Below, piece after piece: positions 50,062-57,528 of a stretch of 64,000 nucleotides of DNA. The first letter of the stretch is position 1. Every line of letters begins with the position of its first letter. Under the pieces are notes generated by a model. It saw only the letters and a list, made by a program, of their open reading frames with translations. It was not told where the DNA came from and did not search any database. Position numbers and translations under genes: made by a program. Origin of the DNA: Conexibacter stalactiti (lineage in GTDB: Bacteria; Actinomycetota; Thermoleophilia; Solirubrobacterales; Solirubrobacteraceae); NCBI RefSeq assembly GCF_035967765.1, contig NZ_JAYWIT010000006.1; one strand, written 5' to 3'.

Positions 50062-50883
50062 TCACAACAAGGCGCCGCCGTTCACGCGCAGGACGTGACC
50101 GGTGACGAAGGTGGACAGGGGGCTGAGCAGGAAGATGCAGGCGCCGGCGATCTCCTCCGGCTGGCCGAGGCGGCCGAACAGCGTGCGCGAGCCGGCGACC
50201 GCCTTCTGCTCGGGCGTCGCCGCGAGCAGGCCATCGGTGTCGACCGGGCCGGGGCTGACGGCGTTGACGCGCACCTGCGCCGGGGCGGCCTCGCGCGCGA
50301 GCGACTTCGTCAGCGCGATCACGCCGCCCTTCGCGGCGGCGTAGTGGCTGGCGGGGCTGATCGAGCCGTACTCGCCGGCGGTCGAGGCGACGTTGACGAT
50401 CGAGCCACCACCGCGCGCGACCATAGCCGGCAGGACCGCCTGGCAGCCGGCCGCGGCGGTCAGCAGGTTGGCGGTCAGGATGCGTGTCCAGGCGGCCGCG
50501 TCGAGCGTGTCGTAGTCGCGCTTCTCGAACAGGCCGGCGCAGTTGACGAGCCCGTCGACCGGCCCCAGCTCGGCGCCGACGCGCGCGTGCAGCGCGGCGA
50601 AGGCGGCCGGGTCGGCGGCGTCGATCGCCTGCGTCAGCAGGCGCGAGTCGGTGTCGAGGCCGGCGTCGTGCGAGGGCACGACGCCGGCCTGCGACAGCTC
50701 CCCCGAGAGCGTGTCGAGCGGCTCCTGGTGCAGGTCGGTGAGCGCGACGCGCGCGCCGGCGGCGACCAGCACGCGGGCGATCGCGCGGCCGATCCCGCCG
50801 CCGGCGCCGGTCAGGATCACGGTGCGGCCCTCCAGCAGCGGCATGCCGCCGGCGAGCGTGTCGGACAGCCTCTCGGCGATCAT
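50062..50883 (-). CDS. Short-chain dehydrogenase/reductase (sugar-type), in operon
   Basis: A 273-residue SDR. The cofactor motif is TGAGGGIGRA, NCAG follows, and the active site is Ser (NVASTAGEYG) with YAAAK. It is like sugar or polyol dehydrogenases. The ATG at 50883 overlaps the gntR stop by four bases. It would oxidise a hydroxyl of the imported sugar or a sugar acid. Substrate unknown. Confidence 0.93.
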   Translation of the reverse strand: MIAERLSDTLAGGMPLLEGRTVILTGAGGGIGRAIARVLVAAGARVALTDLHQEPLDTLSGELSQAGVVPSHDAGLDTDSRLLTQAIDAADPAAFAALHARVGAELGPVDGLVNCAGLFEKRDYDTLDAAAWTRILTANLLTAAAGCQAVLPAMVARGGGSIVNVASTAGEYGSISPASHYAAAKGGVIALTKSLAREAAPAQVRVNAVSPGPVDTDGLLAATPEQKAVAGSRTLFGRLGQPEEIAGACIFLLSPLSTFVTGHVLRVNGGALL

Positions 50884-51578
50884 CGGTCCTCCCCCTGCGC
50901 GTCGCCGAACATCGACGCGGTCAACTCGAACTGGTTGCTGAGCATCGCCACCGCCTCCTCCGCGCGGCCGGCGCCGATCGCCTCGATCAACGGCTCGTGC
51001 GAGGCGACGATGCGACGAAAGTGGGTCGCCGGATCGACGGCGGCGAGGCGGCGGTTGCCGATCGCGATCACCGTCTGGATCACCGGCGCGACCGCCTTCC
51101 ACGCCTCGACGAGGAAGCGGCTGCCGCTGCGCTCGACGAGCGCGCGGTGGAAGGCGATGTCGAGCTCGACCAGCCGCGGCGTCGTCGCGCCTTCGACCTC
51201 GAAGGCGTCGAGCGCGTCGGTCAGCGACGCTATCGGCGCGGCGCGCTCGGCACCCCAGCGGATCGCCGTGCTCTCCAGCTCGAAGCGGACGCGGAAGAGG
51301 TCGTCGAGGTCCTCGGCGCCGAAGCCGACGACCGAGGTGCGGCCGTTGGGCAGCGTGCGCACGAGCCCCTCGCCCTCCAGCACGTGCAGGGCGCTGCGGA
51401 CCGGGCCGCGGCTGACCGCCAGCTCGTCGGCGACGCGCGCTTCGACCAGCGGCGTGCCGGCCTGCAGCGAGCCGTCGATGATCGACTCGCGCAGCACCGC
51501 CGCGACCCAGCCGGAGTAGATCGAGCGGCCGAGCTTGGTCGCGTGCTGGCCGCTGTCCTGCGCGGTCGCGAGCCGCAT
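50880..51578 (-). CDS. GntR-family regulator (FCD type), second paralogue
   Basis: A 232-residue regulator, closely similar to the one at 39522-40268: GQHATKLGRSIYSG against GQHAVKLERSVYSG, and both have LAVSRGPVR followed by ALHVLEGEGLVRT. It has the winged helix and the FCD helical domain (DIAFHRALVERSGSRFLVEAW). It sits inside the sugar operon, overlapping the ATPase stop by one base, and probably represses it until an acid intermediate appears. Confidence 0.94.
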   Translation of the reverse strand: MRLATAQDSGQHATKLGRSIYSGWVAAVLRESIIDGSLQAGTPLVEARVADELAVSRGPVRSALHVLEGEGLVRTLPNGRTSVVGFGAEDLDDLFRVRFELESTAIRWGAERAAPIASLTDALDAFEVEGATTPRLVELDIAFHRALVERSGSRFLVEAWKAVAPVIQTVIAIGNRRLAAVDPATHFRRIVASHEPLIEAIGAGRAEEAVAMLSNQFELTASMFGDAQGEDR

Positions 51579-53095
51579 CACGACGTCACCGCCGTCGTCG
51601 TCGCCTCGATCACGCGCGCCTCGCTGCCCTCGCCGCGTCTGAACTCGTCGACGATCGCCCCGTCGGCGAGCACGAGGCAGCGATCGCAGAGGCCGACCAG
51701 CTCGGCGATCTCGGAGGAGACGACGAGCAGCGTCACGCCCCTGTCGGCGAGGTCGAGGATCAGGCGGTAGATCTCCTGCCGCGTCTCGACGTCGACGCCC
51801 TTGGTCGGCTCGTCGAGCAGCATGATCTTCGGCGCGTTCATCAGCACGCGCGCGAGCAGGATCTTCTGCTGGTTGCCGCCGCTGAGGTGGGCGACGTCGG
51901 AGCTGGGCGACGGCGCCTTGATGCGCAGCGATCTGATGAAGCCGAGCGCCGCCTGCTGCTCGCCGCTGCGGTCGACCCAGCCGCCGCGCGAGAGCCCGCT
52001 GAGGTTGCCGGCGGTGATGTTCTCGCGCAGCGCGAAGTTGAACAGCAGACCGGTCCCCTTGCGGTCCTCGGTCAGCATCGAGATGCCGGCGCGGCGCGCG
52101 TCGGCGGGGCTCTTCAGCCGCTGCGGCTCGCCCTCGACAGCGATCGTGCCGGTGTGCGGCAGCGCGCCGTAGATCGCGCTCAGCAGCTCGGTGCGGCCGG
52201 CCCCGACGACGCCGGCGATCCCGACGATCTCGCCTCTGCGGGCGGTGAAGCTGACGTCGCGCAGCACGTCGCGCGGGCGCGTCGGATGCGGGACGGAGAC
52301 GTGGTCCAAGCGCAGCGTCTCCTGCTCGCCGTGTCTGCTGGAGCGGGTCGGGTAGAGGTGGTCGACCTCGCGGCCGACCATCGCGGCGACGATCCCGCGC
52401 TCGCTGAAGTCGGCGCGCGCGATCTCGGCGACCTTGCGACCGTCGCGCAGCACCGTCGCGCGGTCGCACATCCGCATCACCTCGGGGATCCGGTGGGTGA
52501 TGAAGACCATCGTCGTGCCGGCCGCGCGCAGGCGGTCGAGGACGGCGAAGAGGCGCTCCGTCTCGGTCCCCGCGAGCGACGCCGTCGGCTCGTCGAGGAT
52601 CAGCACGCGCGGGTCGGTCGTCAGCGCGCGGGCGATCATCACCAGCTGGCGCTGCGTCGCGCTGAGCGCGGCGACGGGTGCGCGCGGGTCGAGCGGGATC
52701 TCCAGCCGGCCGAGCAGCTCGCCGGCGCGGCGGCGCAGCTCGCGGAAGGAGACGCGCGGCGCGGTCTCCAGGCCGGTCTGCCCGACGAACAGGTTCTCGG
52801 CGACGCTGAGCTGCTCGACGACCTGGATCTCCTGCGGCACGTACGCGACGCCCTGGTCGCGCGCGGCCGCCGGGGAGGCGAACGCGACGGGCGCGCCGTC
52901 GACCCTCACCGTGCCCGTGTACGAGCCGGACGGGTGGACGCCGGTGAGGATCTTGACGAGCGTCGACTTGCCGGCGCCGTTGTGGCCGACGAGCGCGTGG
53001 ATCTCGCCCGCGTGGAGCACGAGGTCGACGTCGCTGAGGGCGGGCACGCCGGCGAACTTCTTGCCGAGCCGCTCGGTTTCGAGCACGTGGGTCAT
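51578..53095 (-). CDS. Sugar ABC transporter ATP-binding protein (RbsA/MglA type)
   Basis: A 505-residue protein with two ABC domains. The first has Walker A GHNGAGKST, signature LSATQRQLVMIARAL and LILDEPTASL; the second has the degenerate Walker A GVVGAGRTE and signature LSGGNQQKILLARVL, as in RbsA and MglA. It drives import through the permease at 54281-55348. The ATG at 53095 comes after a 77-base gap with a strong hairpin. Confidence 0.96.
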   Translation of the reverse strand: MTHVLETERLGKKFAGVPALSDVDLVLHAGEIHALVGHNGAGKSTLVKILTGVHPSGSYTGTVRVDGAPVAFASPAAARDQGVAYVPQEIQVVEQLSVAENLFVGQTGLETAPRVSFRELRRRAGELLGRLEIPLDPRAPVAALSATQRQLVMIARALTTDPRVLILDEPTASLAGTETERLFAVLDRLRAAGTTMVFITHRIPEVMRMCDRATVLRDGRKVAEIARADFSERGIVAAMVGREVDHLYPTRSSRHGEQETLRLDHVSVPHPTRPRDVLRDVSFTARRGEIVGIAGVVGAGRTELLSAIYGALPHTGTIAVEGEPQRLKSPADARRAGISMLTEDRKGTGLLFNFALRENITAGNLSGLSRGGWVDRSGEQQAALGFIRSLRIKAPSPSSDVAHLSGGNQQKILLARVLMNAPKIMLLDEPTKGVDVETRQEIYRLILDLADRGVTLLVVSSEIAELVGLCDRCLVLADGAIVDEFRRGEGSEARVIEATTTAVTS

Positions 53096-53116
53096 GTCGG
53101 ATCGATTCAGAGGGGC

Positions 53117-53154
53117 CGGAGGAGCGCGGCGCCGTTGCGACGCGCGCTCCTCCG
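53117..53154 (-). terminator. Hairpin between binding-protein and ATPase genes
   Basis: A 12-bp stem (CGGAGGAGCGCG and complement) with a loop of about 14 bases lies 18 bases past the binding-protein stop. Stems at this place in sugar transporter operons protect the binding-protein message and lower expression downstream. Confidence 0.5.
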
Positions 53155-53172
53155 TCCGGTCGGGTGGGGTCC

Positions 53173-54249
53173 CTAGAGGCCCTTCGTGGCCTCGTCGGCC
53201 TCGTCGAGCATCCCTTCGAATCTCGCGACCTGATCTCTGGTGATGATCGTGGCCGGGAGCGGGTTGTCGTAGGCGACGGTGTCGCCCGCGACGAGCTGGT
53301 CGAGCAGGTCGGCGGTCTTGGCGCCCTCCTCGAAGAGCGGCTGGCCGACGACGGCGAACACTCTCCCGTCCTTGACGAGATCGAGGTTCTGGCGGACGTA
53401 GTCCATGCCGATGATCGTCAGTCTCTTGCCGGCCTGGTCGGCCGCGCCGGCCCACGTCACGGGGCCGCCGCCGGTCGTCGAGAAGGCGGCGACCGTGTCG
53501 GGGTTGGCCTGCAGGATCGAGACCGCCTTCGCCTTCGCGGCGGGGACGTCGAAGCCCTCCTCCTGCGGCTCGAGCACCTTCACGTCGGGGCACTCGTCAC
53601 CGAGCGTCTCGGTGAACACTCTCGCGACGAGGTTCTCGACCGTGTTGAACGAGCCCTCGGTGACCGCGACCGTGCCTCTGCAGCCGATCTCTCTGCCGAT
53701 CGCTCTGGCGGACTCGACGGCGTAGTCGGTCGGGACCGTGCCGGTGACCGCTCTGAGGCCGGGCGCCTCGCCCTCTCTGACCGGGATGTGCCACGAGACG
53801 ATCGGGTAGTCCTTGCCCCATCTCGCGATGAAGGGATAGGTCGACGGGTCGTAGGCGTAGACGCCGACGCCCTTGATGTCGCCCTTCGCCAGCACGGCCT
53901 CGGCGAGCGGCGCGCTGGCCGGCATGTCGAGCGCCTCGGCGCCGACGATCTCGCACTCGTAGCCGAGTCTCTTGCACTCGCTCAGGAAGCCGCCCTGCAT
54001 GATGCGGTGGACCGGGTGGTTGCGCATCGGCTGGACCCACAGCAGCTTGCCCTTGTCCTCCGCGGGGGCGTCGTCGGCGGCGGTCGTCTCGGCGGAGGCG
54101 TCGGCGGCCTGCGTGGCGGCGGCGGTGTCGCCGCCGTCGTCGTCGTTGCTCGAGCCGCAGGCGGCGAAGACGAGCGCGGTGAGCGCCAGTGCGAGCAGGG
54201 CGAGCAGACGCAGGGGCTTGCGCCGCCCGCTCGGGGTGTACGTGTCCAT
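53173..54249 (-). CDS. Sugar ABC transporter substrate-binding lipoprotein
   Basis: A 358-residue lipoprotein with lipobox VFAACGSS (Cys31), an acidic Ala/Asp linker and a type I periplasmic-binding fold. The strands KLLWVQPMRNHPVHRIMQ and YECEIVGAEALDMP and the segment AFSTTGGGPVTWAGAADQAG fit the ribose/galactose group. It catches the sugar at the cell surface and delivers it to the permease. GGAGAGGAG precedes the ATG. Arginine is coded by AGA in most positions here. The ligand is unknown. Confidence 0.93.
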   Translation of the reverse strand: MDTYTPSGRRKPLRLLALLALALTALVFAACGSSNDDDGGDTAAATQAADASAETTAADDAPAEDKGKLLWVQPMRNHPVHRIMQGGFLSECKRLGYECEIVGAEALDMPASAPLAEAVLAKGDIKGVGVYAYDPSTYPFIARWGKDYPIVSWHIPVREGEAPGLRAVTGTVPTDYAVESARAIGREIGCRGTVAVTEGSFNTVENLVARVFTETLGDECPDVKVLEPQEEGFDVPAAKAKAVSILQANPDTVAAFSTTGGGPVTWAGAADQAGKRLTIIGMDYVRQNLDLVKDGRVFAVVGQPLFEEGAKTADLLDQLVAGDTVAYDNPLPATIITRDQVARFEGMLDEADEATKGL

Positions 54250-54280
54250 CTCTCTCCTCTCCAGGGTTCCTACGAGGTGC

Positions 54281-55348
54281 CTACGAAGTGCCGCCGGCGA
54301 GCGAGACGCGCCGCCGTGCGATGTCGACGCCGACGGCGAGGACCATGATCAGTCCGACCGCGACGGTCTGCCAGTTGGGGTTGACGCCCACGACGACGAG
54401 GCCGCTCTGCACGACCTGCAGCAGCAACATGCCGACGATGCCGGCCGCGACCGTGCCGACGCCGCCGAAGAGGCTGACGCCACCGATCACGACGCCGGCG
54501 ATCACGGTCAGCTCCCAGCCGGTGCCGATCGACGGGGTGCCGCTGGCGCCGTCGGCGAGCACGAGCATGCCGGCGACCGCCGACAGCGCGCCGACGACCA
54601 TGAAGCAGGCGATCTTCACGCGGCCGGTCGAGATGCCGACGAGCCGCGCGACCTCCGGGTTGCCGCCGGTCGCGTAGAGGTTGCGGCCGGTCGTGGTGCG
54701 GCGCAGCACGACGTCGGCGACGACCGCGAGCACGACCAGCAGCACGAACGACCAGCCGAGCCCGAACAGCACGTCGGCGCTGCCGATCTCGCCGACCGAT
54801 CTCGGCAGCGGATAGATCGGGTAGCCGTTGGTGATGACGTAGATGAAGCCTCTGGCGGCGTAGAGCATCCCGAGCGTCGCGATGAACGCGGGGATGCCGA
54901 CGCCGACGACCAGCAGGCCGTTGATCAGGCCGACGAGCGCGCCGGTCGCGAGGCCGCCGAGGATCCCGAGCGGGACCGGCAGGTTGCCCTTCGTCATCAG
55001 CCAGGCGCTGACGATCGCGGACAGGCCCGCGACCGAGCCGACCGAGAGGTCGAACTCGCCCGCGACGAGCAGGAGCGTCTGGCCGATCGCGATGATCCCG
55101 ACGAACGAGACCGCCGTCAGCATCGAGCGCACGTTGGTGCCGGACAGGAAGGCCGGCTCCAGCAGCCAGAAGACCAGCACGAGGCCGGCGAGCGCGGCGA
55201 TCACGCCGGCCTCGCTGACCGCGAGCGCACGGCGAAGGCGATTGGGCGCGGATGGCGGTGCGGCGACCGCCTCGGCGCCGGCCTCGGCCTCCGCCGCGAC
55301 GGCTGCGGGCAGGGGGGCTCCCGGCCGGTCGCGCTGCAACAGGTTCAC
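54281..55348 (-). CDS. Sugar ABC transporter permease (RbsC type)
   Basis: A 355-residue membrane protein with about nine to ten helices. IGQTLLLVAGEFDLSVGSVAGLSAIV and GRNLYATGGNPEVARLVGISTGRVKI are the conserved segments of ribose-type permeases, and IAGVVIGGVSLFGGVGT is also typical. It is the first gene of the sugar operon. The GTG start at 55348 follows GAGGAGAGAG. Its leader of about 155 bases carries an operator-like palindrome. Confidence 0.94.
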   Translation of the reverse strand: MNLLQRDRPGAPLPAAVAAEAEAGAEAVAAPPSAPNRLRRALAVSEAGVIAALAGLVLVFWLLEPAFLSGTNVRSMLTAVSFVGIIAIGQTLLLVAGEFDLSVGSVAGLSAIVSAWLMTKGNLPVPLGILGGLATGALVGLINGLLVVGVGIPAFIATLGMLYAARGFIYVITNGYPIYPLPRSVGEIGSADVLFGLGWSFVLLVVLAVVADVVLRRTTTGRNLYATGGNPEVARLVGISTGRVKIACFMVVGALSAVAGMLVLADGASGTPSIGTGWELTVIAGVVIGGVSLFGGVGTVAAGIVGMLLLQVVQSGLVVVGVNPNWQTVAVGLIMVLAVGVDIARRRVSLAGGTS

Positions 55349-55493
55349 GTCGTCTCTCTCCTCGTCGCGGGCGATGCGCCGTGTGCGACCGCGGCGTCCG
55401 TCCGTCTCCTCGTCGTGCGCGGCCCGCCCTCTGCGGCGCGCCGGCCCGGCAGCTCTCCTCTACCGCCTCGTCCTCATCCGGAAAACGAAAACG

Positions 55494-55554
55494 GTAAACA
55501 ATTTACGAAGACCGTATACCGATCGCGCGGGGCGTGTCAAGGGCGCGGTGTCAA
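55494..55554 (-). promoter_or_regulatory. Sugar operon promoter with operator GTAAA-CAA-TTTAC
   Basis: On the minus strand a perfect TTGACA (55535-55540) is 16 bases from TATACG (55513-55518); a second TTGACA stands 14 bases upstream (55549-55554). The palindrome GTAAA-CAA-TTTAC (55494-55506) overlaps the expected transcription start, a place where a repressor would block. The direct repeat GAAAAC-GAAAAC is next to it. The GntR protein of the operon is the likely binder. Confidence 0.65.
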
Positions 55555-55562
55555 GGGCGCGC

Positions 55563-56330
55563 TCAGACGAGCCGCGCGAGCAGGCCGGCGTCGGCGACGA
55601 CCGTCGTGCCGTTGACGACGCTCGCGGCGTCGCCGGCGACCCAGGCGATCACGGCGGCGATCTCCTCCGGCCGCGCGACGCGGCCGATCGCCGTGGTGGA
55701 GCCGCTGTCGTCGAAGCCGGCGTCGGCGGCGCTGAGGCCGCGCCGCGCCAGCTCGCGCCGCGTCAGCGGCGTGTCGACCGAGCCGGGCGCGACGCAGACA
55801 GAGCGAATCCCATCGGGCGCGAGGTCGAGCGCGAGCTGCCGCGTCAGCGCGACGAGCGCGCCCTTCGACGCGGCGTAGGCGGCGTTGCCGGTCATCGTCG
55901 CGTAGGCGTGGACGGAGGAGGTCGTGACGATCGCGCCGCCTCCGGCCGCGCGCAGCAGCGGGATCGCATGGCGGCCGAGGCGGAAGACGGCGCCGACGTT
56001 GACCGACCACAGCCGCTCCAGATCGGCGTCGGAGATCGACTCGACCGTGTCGGGGTCGGCGGCGATCCCGGCGACGTTGACGAGCGCGCGCAGCTCGCCG
56101 AGCGACGCCGCGGCGCCGACCGCCGCCTCGCAGTCCTCGGCGGAGGCGACGTTGACGGCGCGGCCGACTGCCACACCGCCGGCCGCGGTGATCTCGGCGG
56201 CGGTTCGCTCGGCGCCGGCGCCGTCGAGGTCGGCGACGAGCACGGCATCCCCCTGTGCGGCGAGCGCGAGCGCCGTCGCCCGGCCGATCCCCGACGCCGC
56301 CCCTGTCACGATGCTGACGCGCTGCGCCAT
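55563..56330 (-). CDS. Short-chain dehydrogenase/reductase upstream of sugar operon
   Basis: A 255-residue SDR: TGAASGIGRA, NVAGIA, Ser in TTSSVHAYA and YAASK. It ends just before the sugar operon promoter and has its own ribosome binding site (AGGGAG) before ATG 56330. It probably acts in the same pathway as the operon, for example as a second oxidation step. The sequence GAAAACGAA in its upstream region is also found beside the operator of the operon, so the same regulator may act on both. Confidence 0.92.
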   Translation of the reverse strand: MAQRVSIVTGAASGIGRATALALAAQGDAVLVADLDGAGAERTAAEITAAGGVAVGRAVNVASAEDCEAAVGAAASLGELRALVNVAGIAADPDTVESISDADLERLWSVNVGAVFRLGRHAIPLLRAAGGGAIVTTSSVHAYATMTGNAAYAASKGALVALTRQLALDLAPDGIRSVCVAPGSVDTPLTRRELARRGLSAADAGFDDSGSTTAIGRVARPEEIAAVIAWVAGDAASVVNGTTVVADAGLLARLV

Positions 56331-56483
56331 TCCGGCTCCCTTCGCCGCCGCATGCCGCGTGCGGCAGTATTCGTTTTCTGTTGACAAAGTGCTCTCGAAC
56401 GTAGAGGCTTCGCGACCGCTGCGTCAAGCGGCGCCGGATCCGCTCGCGCCGGCATGCCCCGTCAAGCGACGAAGCGACTTCCG

Positions 56484-57527
56484 ATGCCCTCCCCCGCCGA
56501 GATCACGCTCCAGTCCGACGCGCTGCTGCTGCGCTGCACGCCCGCGCAGGGCTTCTCGATCGCCTCGCTCGTCGACCGCATCAGCGGCGCCGAGGCGTTC
56601 TGGCAGCGCCCCGGACACACGCCCGCGAGCTGCTCGCGCGTGCTCGGCCCGGCCGGCGAGGCGTCGTCGGAGACGTTCGTCGACCTGTTCGCCGGCGGCT
56701 GGTTCGAGATGTTCCCCGAGGTCGGCTACACGCAGCCCGGCGACCCCGCGTCGCTCGTCCACGGCGAGGTCGTGCGGCTGCCGTGGGAGGTCGTCTCGAC
56801 CGACGCGGAGCACGTCGAAGCGCGCGTGGCGTGCGTGCGCCGGCCGCTGACGCTGACCCGCCGGCTGACGCTCGACGGCGCGCGCCTGCATGTCGCCGAG
56901 CGAATCGAGAACGTCGGCGCCGCGCCGGCGCCGTACACCTGGGGCCACCATCCCTGCTTCTCGCGCACGACCTTCGCCGGCGGCCGGATCGAGCTGGAGG
57001 CGGCCGCGGCGACCGTGCCCGAGCCGTGGTTCCAGCCCGAGAGCGCGACGCTCGCGTTCGGCGACTTCGACTGGCCGCACGCGCCCGCGCGCGAGACGAG
57101 CGCCGCGGCGCATCCCGGCGGCGCCGGCCCCGCGCCGGTCGCCACGACGCCCGCTCACGGCGCCGCGCCGCCCGCCGCCACGTTCGACCTCTCCCAACTG
57201 CCCGTGCGCGCCGACGGCCGCCACGACCATGCCTGCCTGACGATGGGCAGCGGCAGCTTCCGCCTGATCGCCCCCGATGCCGGGCCAGCCGGCCGCGCGC
57301 TGCGGATCGACTTCGACCGCGAGCGCTTCCCCTACGCGCTGCTGTGGCAGAACTTCGGCGCCGGCGACGGCTTCCCGTTCTGGGGCGCCGCCGACACCTT
57401 CGCGATCGAGTTCTCGACGATGCCCGGCCGCTCGACCCCCGACGCGCTCGCCGCCGGCGCCGTCTCCCAGCTCCACCCCGGCGAGGTCGTCGAGACCTCC
57501 TTCACGGTGGGGTGGGAGGCGGTCTGA
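56484..57527 (+). CDS. Aldose 1-epimerase/mutarotase-like protein
   Basis: A 347-residue beta-supersandwich protein of the galactose-mutarotase superfamily. FAGGWFEMFPEVG, YTWGHHPCFSRTTF and DHACLTMGSG are visible; the histidine pair in GHHP may serve the reaction. It would interconvert sugar anomers or bind sugars. ATG 56484 is chosen; an ATG ten codons earlier (56454) is possible. A TTGACA at 56381-56386 could be its -35 box, though no good -10 follows. It is divergent from the SDR gene and probably belongs to the same sugar pathway. Confidence 0.8.
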   Translation: MPSPAEITLQSDALLLRCTPAQGFSIASLVDRISGAEAFWQRPGHTPASCSRVLGPAGEASSETFVDLFAGGWFEMFPEVGYTQPGDPASLVHGEVVRLPWEVVSTDAEHVEARVACVRRPLTLTRRLTLDGARLHVAERIENVGAAPAPYTWGHHPCFSRTTFAGGRIELEAAAATVPEPWFQPESATLAFGDFDWPHAPARETSAAAHPGGAGPAPVATTPAHGAAPPAATFDLSQLPVRADGRHDHACLTMGSGSFRLIAPDAGPAGRALRIDFDRERFPYALLWQNFGAGDGFPFWGAADTFAIEFSTMPGRSTPDALAAGAVSQLHPGEVVETSFTVGWEAV

Positions 57528-57528
57528 C

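Noticed and set aside
56381..56407. TTGACA at 56381 with TAGAGG as a promoter for the epimerase-like gene
   Set aside because: The spacing is only 15 bases and the -10 candidate lacks the final T, so it is mentioned in the gene entry but not listed as a promoter.
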